Positions 1 through 9,213 of a stretch of DNA of 64,000 nt are shown piece by piece. The position numbers and the translations under genes were made by a program. Each line of letters opens with the position of its first letter. The first letter of the stretch is position 1. A model generated the notes under the pieces. The model searched no databases and was not told where the DNA came from. It worked only from the letters and a program-made list of their open reading frames with translations. Source of the stretch: Planctomycetota bacterium (GTDB lineage Bacteria; Planctomycetota; UBA8742; UBA2392). The DNA lies in contig JADLFN010000048.1 of the NCBI GenBank assembly GCA_020845475.1, positions 25,507 to 89,506 on the forward strand, written 5' to 3'.

Positions 1-860
1 CTGACCATGATCTCAAAGCCCGCCACCACGCCGCCGCCCTGTTTGGGCATCAGCACCTGGCTGATGATGGCGATGATCGAAACGGCCAGCTGTGCGCGCA
101 CCTGCTCCTGCTGGTTGGTGGGGAATGCGTCAATGATGCGGTCCACGGTGCGCGTGGCACCGGTCGTGTGCAGCGTGCCGAACACCAGGTGGCCTGTCTC
201 GGCGGCCGTGATTGCGGCGCCGATCGTTTCCAGGTCGCGCATTTCGCCCACCAGGATTACGTCGGGATCCTGGCGCAGTGCGCGGCGCAGACCTTCGGCG
301 AAGCTGGGTACGTCGTTGCCCAGTTCGCGCTGGGTCAGGATGGATTTCTTGTGTTCGTGGTAATACTCGATCGGGTCCTCGATCGTGATGATGTGGCAGT
401 CCTCGTTCTGGTTGATGTAGTCGATCATCGTGGCCAGCGTCGTGGTCTTGCCCGAGCCGGTCGGGCCGGTCACGAGAATCAGGCCGCGCGGGCGGTCGAG
501 CACGGTCTTGACGTTTTCCGGCAGGCCAATCTGTTCGAAGGTCAGCAGGCGGTTGGGAATCTGGCGCAGCACCATGCCAATGACGTTTTTCTGCCGGAAG
601 GCAGAGCAGCGGAAGCGAGCTTTTTCGTTGTAGGCATAGCCCCAGTCAGTGCCGCCGACTTCCTGCAACTCTTTGAGGTTCTTCTCGGGGCAGATTTCCT
701 TGCACAGGCGCACGGTATCCGCGGGCGTGAGCTCGGGCGCGTTGACGTCCTTGAGGTGGCCCGACTTGCGGATGGTGGGCTTGCGGCCCACAGACAGGTG
801 AAGGTCGGAAGCGCCCTGCTGAATGAGAAAATCCAACAACTGGTTCATCGTAACGGCCAT
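1..860 (-). CDS. pilT: PilT-type twitching/retraction ATPase (3' end beyond window)
   Basis: Hexameric secretion ATPase that normally drives type IV pilus retraction at the inner membrane. The reverse-strand translation starts at ATG 860 ([11 protein letters not shown]) and stays open to base 1, so about 286 residues are present and the C-terminus is cut off. Seen in order: the N-terminal domain typical of PilT ([13 protein letters not shown]), Walker [11 protein letters not shown], an Asp-box ([11 protein letters not shown]), Walker B with [12 protein letters not shown] and the His-box GTLHTTGA. These are complete and characteristic of the PilT/PilU branch rather than PilB, which is longer at the N-terminus. 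It is the last gene visible of a minus-strand run; 118 bp separate it from the SUFU-domain gene. No other pilus gene is visible, so PilT versus PilU cannot be settled. Confidence 0.93.
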   Translation of the reverse strand, partial: MAVTMNQLLDFLIQQGASDLHLSVGRKPTIRKSGHLKDVNAPELTPADTVRLCKEICPEKNLKELQEVGGTDWGYAYNEKARFRCSAFRQKNVIGMVLRQIPNRLLTFEQIGLPENVKTVLDRPRGLILVTGPTGSGKTTTLATMIDYINQNEDCHIITIEDPIEYYHEHKKSILTQRELGNDVPSFAEGLRRALRQDPDVILVGEMRDLETIGAAITAAETGHLVFGTLHTTGATRTVDRIIDAFPTNQQEQVRAQLAVSIIAIISQVLMPKQGGGVVAGFEIMV

Positions 861-978
861 GCCCGTACTCCAGTGTGCGTCAATGAAAAGACCCGCGTGG
901 GTTTTACAAAAGGGAGTACGTTAGAATAAGTCTGGAGTAGAGAGGGGCAAGGGCCGGGGGCACTTGGGGGGCGGAGGC

Positions 979-2103
979 TCAGCCTATGACTCGGATGACA
1001 TTGCCGGCCTGGTCGTAGATGGGCGACTTGTGAACAATGACATCTATCGGGGGACTCTCCCACACGCGGTAGCGCCCTTCCACCGGTTTGACCTTTTCGC
1101 CAAATGCCGTAACAAAGGCGGGGTTGACATCCACGCCGAGCAGCTTCTCTTCATTTCGCCAAACCACCACTTTGCTCGGCTCAAAGTGGATTTCAACCTC
1201 GTCTGAGGTCACCGCGTAATTTCGCCCGAAGAGAATCCGCGCTTTGAGCATTTCGGCAATGTCGTCCACTACAAATGCCGGAAACTCCATTATGAGCGCC
1301 TCACTGTTCATGTGTTTCGCCGTCCGCCATGTGATGTCCTGTGTGGCGGTATATGCTTGAGAAGAGCCTTCGCGGGCCGCCCCCGCAACGACGGCGGCCC
1401 TCATTTGGGGGCTTTCCAAAGCTGAGCGACGCGCCAGGTCCACGATCAAAAGCGGGTCGTGCTCAGCCATCAAATTCAGCACGCCGCTTGTTGTCCATCG
1501 TTTCATGGCCTCGCATTCATCGAGCGTTATTCCGACCAATTGCAGAAAATCCAGAGAGCCATTGGGGGTATCGATCGGTGGCAGGACTGGGTCGAGGCGA
1601 AAGGCGGCGGCCCTGATCAGCGAATCGCTGTCAGTACGAATGGGCCCCTGAAGATCGACGTGATGTCCAGCGTCGAACACGTTGCCGCTCTCGAAGACAT
1701 ATCGCGCGAGGTTTTGCAGGCAATTAAGGGCCCAGTAGGGTACGTATCGCGACTTGCTTTGGTGGTCGCCCTCCGTGCAGCGCCGATAATTGCCAGCCTG
1801 AAACTCCGCTGCTTCTGAAGGCGTCACATTGAGTTTGACGCGCATGGTCAACTCGAATCCGAAACCCGAAACTTCGGGGTCGTCGGACTCTTTTTCCCAC
1901 AGCTCAGAAAACCCGTAGGTGATGACATGCCAATGAGGCACAGGGTCTGCGTTGAACTGCAAGTCCGTGCCATGAATGGGGTCCTTGCCGCCCAAGTAGA
2001 ACGGAACAATGGTGCCAAAATGCAGGGGTTCACGTTCCCCGTACAATTTCTTCAGGGCCGCTGCTATGGCATCCCACCCTTTCGCTTCGGATTCCATATT
2101 CAC
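979..2103 (-). CDS. Suppressor of fused (SUFU)-domain protein
   Basis: About 374 residues. The N-terminal half has hallmarks of the SUFU family (PF05076): an early GGKDPIHG stretch, PHWHVITYGFSELW, and SGFGFELTMRV followed by a long helical/strand segment. In animals SUFU regulates Hedgehog signalling; bacterial members are scattered, of unknown role, and have been discussed as immunity proteins for polymorphic toxins. The C-terminal ~150 residues look globular but match nothing I know. The GTG at 2103 overlaps the TGA of the upstream gene (GTGA), which implies translational coupling; ATG 2097 is an alternative start two codons later. No toxin gene lies next to it in this window. Confidence 0.8.
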   Translation of the reverse strand: MNMESEAKGWDAIAAALKKLYGEREPLHFGTIVPFYLGGKDPIHGTDLQFNADPVPHWHVITYGFSELWEKESDDPEVSGFGFELTMRVKLNVTPSEAAEFQAGNYRRCTEGDHQSKSRYVPYWALNCLQNLARYVFESGNVFDAGHHVDLQGPIRTDSDSLIRAAAFRLDPVLPPIDTPNGSLDFLQLVGITLDECEAMKRWTTSGVLNLMAEHDPLLIVDLARRSALESPQMRAAVVAGAAREGSSQAYTATQDITWRTAKHMNSEALIMEFPAFVVDDIAEMLKARILFGRNYAVTSDEVEIHFEPSKVVVWRNEEKLLGVDVNPAFVTAFGEKVKPVEGRYRVWESPPIDVIVHKSPIYDQAGNVIRVIG

Positions 2104-2603
2104 CCGCTGAACGCTACCAGCTCCTTGAGCTCCTGAATTTCGTGCGTTTTCAGCGTTTGTCCGGTTTTCTCGTCGAGTTCGTCACTCAGCCAGCGGCCCT
2201 GTTCGCGAACGATCAGGCCCGGGTAGGCAATCGAGGCCCACATCTGGACGCGGCTGTCCTTGCGCGCGGGATCGTGGAAATCGGTCAGCCAGCAATCGAA
2301 GCTGCCGATGGGGCACTTGGCGTTCTCGCGCCGCTCATTGAAAAGCTGCGCGTTTTCCGGCATCCAGAACTTGAAGGGCTGCAGGATTGGCTCTTTGCGC
2401 GGGAACTGCGCCAGCACGGCGTTGGTGGGCAGTTCCTTGCCGTCCTTGTCCATCATCATGGTCTTGAGCGTGGCTACGTTGTTCTGCACCAGCGATACTT
2501 CGTACGCCGTCAACAGCGTGGGCGACCAAGCACCCGCCTTGAGCACGGAGGTGCGAATCGTCCATTTGCGGCCCGGCAGGTTGTAGAGCGTGGGGTAGGG
2601 CAT
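2100..2603 (-). CDS. Hypothetical 167-residue protein, coupled to the SUFU gene
   Basis: Not recognised. The translation from ATG 2603 is a mixed alpha/beta soluble protein without signal peptide or membrane segment, rich in aromatic residues (WTIRTSV, FKFWMPEN, SFDCWLTDF). Its stop overlaps the start of the SUFU-domain gene, and it lies 45 bp downstream of the carboxypeptidase-regulatory-like protein, so it is probably in the same transcript. A functional link with the SUFU protein is suggested only by the overlap. Confidence 0.65.
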   Translation of the reverse strand: MPYPTLYNLPGRKWTIRTSVLKAGAWSPTLLTAYEVSLVQNNVATLKTMMMDKDGKELPTNAVLAQFPRKEPILQPFKFWMPENAQLFNERRENAKCPIGSFDCWLTDFHDPARKDSRVQMWASIAYPGLIVREQGRWLSDELDEKTGQTLKTHEIQELKELVAFSG

Positions 2604-2648
2604 GGCGCGGCAGTGTATTGGCGCGCCAAGGCCTGCACAACGCCGCGC

Positions 2649-4394
2649 CTACTTGGGCAATAGAGCCACTGTGGCCCGTTGTTCGCTCTGGGCGGGCACG
2701 CCGTGCTTCAGTGACAGAATGCTGCCATCGGCGCGCTGGACCTTGATCTCGTAATCTGCGGGCACGATGCCGCGCAGACGAACTTCGCCGAAATCGTCCG
2801 TCGAGCCTTCGGCCACGGAACGGCCATCATAAAGCAGAAGCACCGGCTCTCGCGGCAGCAGTTTCTCGCCGTGCTTGAGCGTGAGCACAAGGTTGCACAG
2901 GGGCTTGAGCGCGACGTCGGCGCCTGCGCGGCGTTCGTTGGCGGCCAGTTCTTTCACGCGGAGCACTGCGGGCGCGTAACCGGGCGCGCTCACGCGCAGC
3001 GCAATGTTGCCTTCCGCCGCATTAATCAGGCGGTACCGGCCCTGATTGTGCCAGGGGAACACGGCATCTTCGCTCACGCGGTCAAAGGGCGTGGGCTCGC
3101 CGTCGCCGCCGATAATCCGGATGTCGTAGCGGGTGATGGGCTGGTTCGTAGCCGCGTCGCGCACGGTGCCGGTGATGCTGCAGTCAAGTTCCAGCGTGAG
3201 CGAGAAATCGCCCTGGTTGACGCGCACGTTCTTGATCTCGGCTGTTTTCTTGCCGAGTTGCGCGACAAGTTCAAGTTCAACATCGTGAATGTTGGCAAAG
3301 CCGAATCGGCCCTCGGGGTCTGTGACGCAGCGCCAGCGGGTCTTGGCGGCCCGGAAATCCCGGCCGCGCTCGCCCTCGCGCTTCTTGTCAATTCTCGCGC
3401 GCAGGTCGTCGCCATTGGTATTGACGACTTCGCCATCGGGCGTTTTCAGGGCGCCGATTTGACGCAGGACCACGACTGCGCCGTCCACCGGCGCGCCGTC
3501 CTGGTCGCGCAGGGTGCCGCGCACGAAATTCTGGCGCGCCAGCTTGAGCTCGTGCCACTTCACGCTGCCATCGGAGACGTCGCATTCGCCGCTGGCCAGG
3601 GCCACTCCGAAATAGCCGCCTTCCACGTTGAGCGTGTATTTCCCCGCGGGCAGGCCGGCAAAGCTGTAGCGCCCGCGTTCGTCGGCCGTAGTGCTGCGCG
3701 CAACGGGTCGGTGGTCGTAGGTTACTGATCCGCCGGACTCGTCGATGTCCCGGATCATGCCCAAAGAGCGCAGCGTGACCTGCGCAAAGGGTGCTGGCGA
3801 ACCATCGGTGTCGCGTACATCGCCTTCTACGCCGGCGCGTGCCTTGAGCACGATCTCGGCCATGGTAGTGGAAGCGGACAGTTCAAAGCGCTGCACCTCG
3901 CCTGCGGCCATCCGGCCGTCCGGCGCGCGGGCGTGCACAAATCCGCCGGTGTCGTTGGTCTGGGCCTTTCGGATGTTGCTGCGCTCCCAGGCCAGCAGCG
4001 AATAGCGGCCCGAGGGGTCGGTGTAGCCCGTGCCCCGGAACAGCGCCAGCTCGCCCGTGCCCTGGAACTCCACGCGGATATCGTGCAGCGCGCCGCCGCG
4101 CTCATCAAGCACGAGGCCTGAAACCTGCAGGCGCCGCACTGCCTTTTCCAGGCTGATGGGCGGCTCGGGTTGTTTGGTCACGACCGGGTCGGTGCGTCCC
4201 GCGGCCTCGGGTGTGAAGTCACGAGGGTTGGCCGGTGGCCGGGTATCCGGCTGGGGAGTCTCGGCGTTTTCGGTGTTGGCCGCAATCAGTTGTGGCGAGG
4301 CAGACTTGCGGAAATAGACGAGGTAAACAGCGATGGCTGCGCCCAACACCAATACCAGCGCCAGAATTGGAAACAGCTTGGAATCGTTTTTCAT
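2649..4394 (-). CDS. Membrane-anchored protein with carboxypeptidase-regulatory-like repeats
   Basis: 581 residues. One N-terminal membrane helix (about residues 7-28, LFPILALVLVLGAAIAVYL) is followed by a Pro/Thr/Glu-rich linker to residue ~85 and then several Ig-like beta-sandwich units. These contain the recurring pattern G-x-V-x-D-x-x-G-x-P and GRYSFAGLPAGKYTL-like strands typical of CarboxypepD_reg domains. Four to five such units fit in the remaining length. Such proteins are usually periplasmic or surface-exposed scaffolds; no enzyme motif is visible. ATG 4394 has a GGAG ribosome site 5-6 bases upstream. It lies 63 bp after the acyltransferase gene on the same strand. Confidence 0.8.
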   Translation of the reverse strand: MKNDSKLFPILALVLVLGAAIAVYLVYFRKSASPQLIAANTENAETPQPDTRPPANPRDFTPEAAGRTDPVVTKQPEPPISLEKAVRRLQVSGLVLDERGGALHDIRVEFQGTGELALFRGTGYTDPSGRYSLLAWERSNIRKAQTNDTGGFVHARAPDGRMAAGEVQRFELSASTTMAEIVLKARAGVEGDVRDTDGSPAPFAQVTLRSLGMIRDIDESGGSVTYDHRPVARSTTADERGRYSFAGLPAGKYTLNVEGGYFGVALASGECDVSDGSVKWHELKLARQNFVRGTLRDQDGAPVDGAVVVLRQIGALKTPDGEVVNTNGDDLRARIDKKREGERGRDFRAAKTRWRCVTDPEGRFGFANIHDVELELVAQLGKKTAEIKNVRVNQGDFSLTLELDCSITGTVRDAATNQPITRYDIRIIGGDGEPTPFDRVSEDAVFPWHNQGRYRLINAAEGNIALRVSAPGYAPAVLRVKELAANERRAGADVALKPLCNLVLTLKHGEKLLPREPVLLLYDGRSVAEGSTDDFGEVRLRGIVPADYEIKVQRADGSILSLKHGVPAQSEQRATVALLPK

Positions 4395-4457
4395 GGGTGC
4401 TCCGGGCCGCCCATCTTAGAACGAAAACGCGGCTTAGGCAGGTGCGCAAATCACGGA

Positions 4458-5333
4458 TTACATGCGCTTGTCCTGAGCGACGGCTACTTCTTTGCGGCGC
4501 TTGAGGCGTTCGTTTTTGCGCGGCGCGGGAAGCTGGCGGACAATGCGAGTGTCGGCGTCAGCCCGAGACGTCATTTCCTGAAGCTTGGATTCCAGCGTGC
4601 GCCGCGCTTGCGCAACATCGCGCGTGCTGGCGTCCTGGGCGATGAACACCGGTTCGCCCATGTAGAGTTTCATCCTTGCATTGCGCAGCGGCACCATGAA
4701 CTGATCCCAGCTCTTGCGGATCTGGAGCGTGCGCGAGCACGACCAGACCAGGGGCACAATCGGCTTGCCCGAAAGCTTGGCGGCCATGACGGCGCCGGGC
4801 TTGAATTCGTAGCGCGGGCCCTTGGGCCCATCGCCCGTCACGCACAGGTTAAGGCCTTTGCCCAGTTCCTCCACGGCGTGTTTGAGCCCGGCCACGGCGT
4901 TGTGGCTTGATGAGCCGCGCACGTTTTCGCCGTTGCAGTCGCGGATACTGCGCGCGATCAGCTCTCCGTCAAAGCTCTCGCTGACAAGTGGCGCGATGCG
5001 GCAGCCGTATTGCGCGCGTGTGTGGAAGCGTTCGAAGTAGCTCACCGCGCCCAGCAGCCGATTGTGCCAGATGGCGAAAATGTAGTTGGCGCTGGCGCGG
5101 CGCAGATGGCCCAGCACGCCGTGGGGGTCGTCAATCTCCCAGACCAGGGTGTCGGCCACGATGCGTTCGTAGGCGCGATAGCCCACACTGGCCAGCCAGA
5201 GCAGAAAGCGCTGCTTGAACGTGAACGCAAGCCGCCGGTTGGCGCCATAAAGCCGCCACTGGTCGAAAATGCCCCAGGCGGCGAGTTCATCGCCCTGCGT
5301 GACTTCAGGCTTCAGTTTCGGTGCTGCTGCCAT
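4458..5333 (-). CDS. DUF374-family lysophospholipid acyltransferase-like protein
   Basis: About 291 residues from ATG 5333 (MAAAPKLKPEV); an in-frame TTG at 5390 would add 19 residues and overlap the upstream permease, so I prefer 5333. The family signature is clear: FAIWHNRLLG (the WHN block that replaces the usual HX4D acyltransferase site), GSSSHNAVAGL, then VTGDGPKGPRYEFKPGAV followed by GKPIVPLVW. DUF374 proteins are thought to transfer acyl chains to lipid precursors at the inner membrane, and in some bacteria sit with lipid A or Kdo genes. Here the neighbours are an export permease and a membrane-anchored scaffold. The C-terminus is strongly basic (RKNERLKRRKE). Confidence 0.85.
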   Translation of the reverse strand: MAAAPKLKPEVTQGDELAAWGIFDQWRLYGANRRLAFTFKQRFLLWLASVGYRAYERIVADTLVWEIDDPHGVLGHLRRASANYIFAIWHNRLLGAVSYFERFHTRAQYGCRIAPLVSESFDGELIARSIRDCNGENVRGSSSHNAVAGLKHAVEELGKGLNLCVTGDGPKGPRYEFKPGAVMAAKLSGKPIVPLVWSCSRTLQIRKSWDQFMVPLRNARMKLYMGEPVFIAQDASTRDVAQARRTLESKLQEMTSRADADTRIVRQLPAPRKNERLKRRKEVAVAQDKRM

Positions 5334-5367
5334 TCTTTGCGCCAGAACAGTCTGAACCCAGATCGCA

Positions 5368-8300
5368 TCATTCGTGGTGCAGCGCTTCAATGGGGTCTTT
5401 GCGCGCGGCTGAGAGCGCGGGCAATATTCCGCACGCGAAGCTCCATAGCACCGCGGGCACGGCGATGTTGATTGCCAGCCAGACGAGTTCGATGCCCTTC
5501 ACGCTGGGGATGTACGTGAGGAAGTAGATGTCCGGCGGGAAAAGCCTGATGCCCGTCACGCGGTCAATGAAATCTTCAATCTCGTTGAGGTACTGCGAAA
5601 ACGTAATGCCGATCACGCAGCCCGCCGTGGCTCCAAACAGTCCGATGAACAGCGCATTGAACATGAACACGCTGCGAATACCCCACGGCGAATGACCCAG
5701 CGCCTTGAGGATGCCGATGTCCTTGACCTTCTCGCTCACGAGCTGATAGACCACAATCATGATCAGCGCGCCAGCCAGGAACAGAATGAAGCCGACGATC
5801 AGCGACACGATCATTTTTTCGCGGTTCACGGCTTCGAGCAGGCTCTTCTTTTCATCTTCCCACACGCCCGGTTTGGAATTGATGTAAACGCCGCCCTCGC
5901 GCAGCTCGTTGTAGAGCTGGTTCTTCAGCTTGCCGCTGTTGATCTCGCCTTCGTAGGGCGTGTAGTCCTTGAACTTAGCGCCCACGATGTAGCGCACGTC
6001 GGAGTCCATCATGATCCGTGCCAGCTCGTCAAAATCGCAGTACATGCGGCCGAGGTTGTCCTCGTACAGCCCGCTGCGGAAGAAGCCCGTGACGCGAAAG
6101 CGCGCCTCGATGGCGTTTGGCATCAGCCGGCCATCCTCGGTGCGATAGATGCGCGGAATCGTCAGGGCGATTTCATCGCCGACGTCCACGCCGCCGAAGA
6201 ACGCGCTTTCGGCCAAAGCCTCGCCAAGAATGATGCCCGGCAGGTCGCCGCCCTCGGGCCGGCGCTGCTGCCGCGCGCGGGCCATGTAGCTTTGCGCGCT
6301 TTCGTTGTCATACATGGAGGTCCGCAGGGGAATCACTTTGCGGTAGGCCTCTTGCCGCGCGCGCACCAGCGCCATGCGTGCATCCAGCTTGCCCACGGCA
6401 TAGGCCAGGGGCAGCGCGCGCGGGCCGGTGACTGGTGTGGCCTGCTCGGAATAGGGCAGCAGGTCCTCGGCGTCCTGCTCTTTGCGCGTAAAGGCCTGTT
6501 TGAATTCCATGGCGCTGAGCCGCCCATCCTTCTCGCCCTGTTCAATCGCCTGTGCAATCAACCGGATGTATGTCTTGGCCAGATCCAGCAGCGCCGCCTC
6601 GCGCGCGGCTTCATCGGTGGCGGGATCGGTGATCACGGCTTTGCGGTCTTCGGTGGCCTTGACCAATGCCGCGTGCAGGGCCAGCGCCCAGTCTTTATCC
6701 TCGGGGAGCATGCGGCCTTCATCGCGGATCAAGGCGGCCGTGGCATCGACGAACTGCGACTTGAGCCCGCGCATCTGGCGCTCGCACACGCCGAGGCTGG
6801 TCAGGTAGTGGTCGAGAATGATGCGGCAGCCCATGCGCGAAAGAAGTTCTTCGTCCGTGGAGCCCGGCGGCTTGGCCAGCTCGGCTTCAAGGATGGCGCG
6901 CAGGGCAGTGTGGGCCTCACGCGCAATGGCCGCAAGCTCGTTGAGATCGTAGGTGCGCAGCGCGCGCTTGTAGGCTTCTTTGGCAACGTCATAAAGCTGC
7001 TGGCCGGGCGTGCTGCCCCAGAAACGCACTTCATCGAAACTCTCCCACGAGAGTTTGTCCGTGCTGGCGGCAATGCGGCGGGCCTTGAGCAGGCGGCGCA
7101 AGTCGAGCGGCGGCTGGCTGATCGGGCCTGCGTCGCTGGCCAGGCCCGTGGGCGTAAAGCGGAACTCCGCGTTCTGCGCCAGCTTTTCCAGGCTGGCGCG
7201 CGTCTCAAAACCCAGCAGTGAACCCAGCACCTGCTGCAGCGGGTGCAGCACGTAGCGCACCTTGAAATACTGCGACTCTGCGGTGGCGATGTACTCGCCC
7301 AGGTTGGAAATGCTCGTCTCGCGCTCGAGGTCCACGCCGGTCAGTTCGGCGATCGGCAAGTCACTCACTCGGTTCTTGGGCGTGATCACGGCCTTCACGC
7401 CCACACGCCAGGAAACACCCTCGACATCTTTTTCGCCGGCGGCGTTCTTGTGCGCCTTGAGCACCTTCTCTGTGCCCTCAAAGGCCTCGGCCATGCGGCG
7501 CCGGAACTCGGGGTAGAACCAGGCCTGTTTGGCCTCTTCTTCAATGGTTTCGCGTGCGCGCTTGGCAGCGTCGGTGTTTCCGCCCGCCTTGCGTTCCAGG
7601 TAGAAATCGCGCGCTGTGGTGGGTTTGTCGCCGTCGCGCAGGTACTTCAAGTCGAGCGACGAAAGCTCCCGACCCGTTTTCAGGCGCTCCAGCATTGCGT
7701 CGGCGTCGAGCCCGTCAGCCTGCGCGCGGCTTGAGGCGCGGCCCAGCTCGAGTTCCCATGCGGCGCGGTACTCGGGCTCGGCGTTGATGCGCTTGAGGTA
7801 CTCCTGCCACTGCAACATGTCGCGCACCGAGCCGCGCGGGTGAAACTGTTCGGCGTCAAATCGCACCAGCACGTGCGAAGAGCTGCCACGAATCTGCTCG
7901 CGGAAATCCTTCTGGAAGCCGGTCATGATCGAATTGACCACGATCAGCACCCACACACCCGTGGCAATGCCACCCACCGAAAGCAGCGAAATCACGCGCT
8001 GGCGCAGGTAGCGAAGGGAGATGAAGGCGGAAGCCGCGCTGCCGAAATAGCGCCAGATGGCGCTGATCAGGAAATAGTCCACCACGAGAAAGAACTGAAC
8101 CTTGACGCAAGCCAGGCCCAGGGAAAGACCGGTTTGACCGCCGCCAAAGCCAATGAAACCCGCGCCCGCCGCGACCACGCCGTTGAGCCCGATCAGCGCG
8201 CCCACAGAAAGCGTGCTGGCCCAGATGCGTTTGTGGTTGCCGCCGCGCGCCATGATGGCGCTGAGTGAGCCGGCCACCAGCGCCGTCAGAGGCAGCACGA

Positions 8301-8535
8301 CGGCGCCGGCCACGGCGTAGGCGACGTTGCGCGAGGTATCGCTCTGTTCGCGCAGCGCGCGGAAGGCCAGGAACTCGGCGAACAGCAGCGCAGGCCCGCC
8401 AAAGAGAATGAACAGTACGGCGCGGAAATTATCGGTCTGGGCGATATCCAGGGCGACGTGGTTGACCTGCCACGCCACCATGCCCAGCGCGAGCAAGAGG
8501 AACAAAAGGAACGTAAAGGCACGCGCTATGAGCAT
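5368..8535 (-). CDS. Oversized LolC/LolE-like ABC permease with giant periplasmic domain
   Basis: 1055 residues, more than twice the ~400 of LolC/LolE. Four extra membrane helices occupy residues ~1-130. The typical family start then follows (FISLRYLRQRVISLLSVGGIATGVWVLIVVNSIMTGFQ, here in pieces: SLRYLRQR, GVWVLIVVNSIM). The periplasmic part between the first core helix (~210) and the FtsX domain (~905) is about 690 residues instead of ~200, and helical and charged. The C-terminal FtsX domain (DIGILKALG, GIRSVFMFNALFIG, ARKDPIEALHHE) is normal. The family extracts lipoproteins from the inner membrane or drives other mechanotransmission. No LolD-type ATPase is adjacent; the nearest ABC ATPase (11.1-11.9 kb) is a different class. 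Start ATG 8535 has no clear ribosome site. Confidence 0.85.
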   Translation of the reverse strand: MLIARAFTFLLFLLLALGMVAWQVNHVALDIAQTDNFRAVLFILFGGPALLFAEFLAFRALREQSDTSRNVAYAVAGAVVLPLTALVAGSLSAIMARGGNHKRIWASTLSVGALIGLNGVVAAGAGFIGFGGGQTGLSLGLACVKVQFFLVVDYFLISAIWRYFGSAASAFISLRYLRQRVISLLSVGGIATGVWVLIVVNSIMTGFQKDFREQIRGSSSHVLVRFDAEQFHPRGSVRDMLQWQEYLKRINAEPEYRAAWELELGRASSRAQADGLDADAMLERLKTGRELSSLDLKYLRDGDKPTTARDFYLERKAGGNTDAAKRARETIEEEAKQAWFYPEFRRRMAEAFEGTEKVLKAHKNAAGEKDVEGVSWRVGVKAVITPKNRVSDLPIAELTGVDLERETSISNLGEYIATAESQYFKVRYVLHPLQQVLGSLLGFETRASLEKLAQNAEFRFTPTGLASDAGPISQPPLDLRRLLKARRIAASTDKLSWESFDEVRFWGSTPGQQLYDVAKEAYKRALRTYDLNELAAIAREAHTALRAILEAELAKPPGSTDEELLSRMGCRIILDHYLTSLGVCERQMRGLKSQFVDATAALIRDEGRMLPEDKDWALALHAALVKATEDRKAVITDPATDEAAREAALLDLAKTYIRLIAQAIEQGEKDGRLSAMEFKQAFTRKEQDAEDLLPYSEQATPVTGPRALPLAYAVGKLDARMALVRARQEAYRKVIPLRTSMYDNESAQSYMARARQQRRPEGGDLPGIILGEALAESAFFGGVDVGDEIALTIPRIYRTEDGRLMPNAIEARFRVTGFFRSGLYEDNLGRMYCDFDELARIMMDSDVRYIVGAKFKDYTPYEGEINSGKLKNQLYNELREGGVYINSKPGVWEDEKKSLLEAVNREKMIVSLIVGFILFLAGALIMIVVYQLVSEKVKDIGILKALGHSPWGIRSVFMFNALFIGLFGATAGCVIGITFSQYLNEIEDFIDRVTGIRLFPPDIYFLTYIPSVKGIELVWLAINIAVPAVLWSFACGILPALSAARKDPIEALHHE

Positions 8536-8578
8536 CAGGAGAGTTTATCGGCGCGGCAGGGGTGAGAGTTGGGGGAAA

Positions 8579-8830
8579 TCACGCGGCGCGTTTGCGCGAT
8601 GCAGGCTTGGCCTTGCCGGACTTGCGCGGGCCGATGCGGGCGCGCAGTTCCGCAAGATAGGCTTCGCGACGATCTTCAATGGCCTTGCGCATCTCAGGCG
8701 TAACGGGCTTGCCCTTGCGGTTGCGATAAATGGGCGTTACCTGCTCATCGACTTCTACGGTGCCGTCTTCATGATGGTACACGACGGTGACCCGGCCCAT
8801 TTCCTGTGTCTTATTTTCATTATTCGCCAT
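8579..8830 (-). CDS. Hypothetical small basic protein, 83 residues
   Basis: Not recognised. It has a short beta-like N-terminal part (RVTVVYHHEDGTVEVDEQVTP) and a basic helical C-terminus (RKAIEDRREAYLAELRARI, then RKSGKAKPASRKRAA). No signal peptide. It starts 2 bp after the stop of the preceding gene and ends 43 bp before the LolC/E-like permease, so it belongs to the lysS transcript. The Lys/Arg/Ala tail could contact nucleic acid, but nothing shows that directly. Confidence 0.6.
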   Translation of the reverse strand: MANNENKTQEMGRVTVVYHHEDGTVEVDEQVTPIYRNRKGKPVTPEMRKAIEDRREAYLAELRARIGPRKSGKAKPASRKRAA

Positions 8831-8832
8831 GG

Positions 8833-9213
8833 CTAACCTTTGGTTACGCGAATAACCGCGACATCCAGGATTGTATCACCGTTGTAGAATCGCGCCTCAT
8901 ATTGGCCTGCGGCCCTGATGCCCCAGTCAGCAGGTTCCCAAACCACTTCCGCGCATAGATCACCCGGCGTGGGTTGCAGAATGGCGGCTTGCGACCACAG
9001 CTCTTCGTCGTCCATATCCGGATTGGCGATGACCATGTTCAGCATCGTCCGGTCGCCCGGCTTCACGTCCGTAAACAGCAGATACACGCAGGACTGAAAC
9101 CCGTTTCGCGCCAGTCTCGATAGCTTGATTTGGCGAAATGTGCCCGCAACGCCCCAACCGTCGGATGCCTGGGTTGCGTAGCGCCCTACGAGGATTGCCG
9201 AAAGCTTGATCAT
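8833..9213 (-). CDS. Hypothetical beta-rich protein overlapping lysS, 126 residues
   Basis: A beta-sandwich-like sequence starting MIKLSAILVGRYA and ending GQYEARFYNGDTILDVAVIRV. The strand pattern loosely resembles small cytosolic proteins with an immunoglobulin-like fold (DUF6941-type); that resemblance is from memory and weak. Its ATG overlaps the TGA of lysS (ATGA), so translation is probably coupled. Two bases later the next small gene starts. Confidence 0.65.
   Translation of the reverse strand: MIKLSAILVGRYATQASDGWGVAGTFRQIKLSRLARNGFQSCVYLLFTDVKPGDRTMLNMVIANPDMDDEELWSQAAILQPTPGDLCAEVVWEPADWGIRAAGQYEARFYNGDTILDVAVIRVTKG

Noticed and set aside
1..930. Plus-strand frames opposite pilT
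   Set aside because: The minus-strand frame carries Walker A/B and His-box motifs; plus-strand frames are antisense shadows.
5334..5390. TTG 5390 as start of the DUF374 gene
   Set aside because: Would overlap the upstream gene and adds residues unlike the family; ATG 5333 fits family length.
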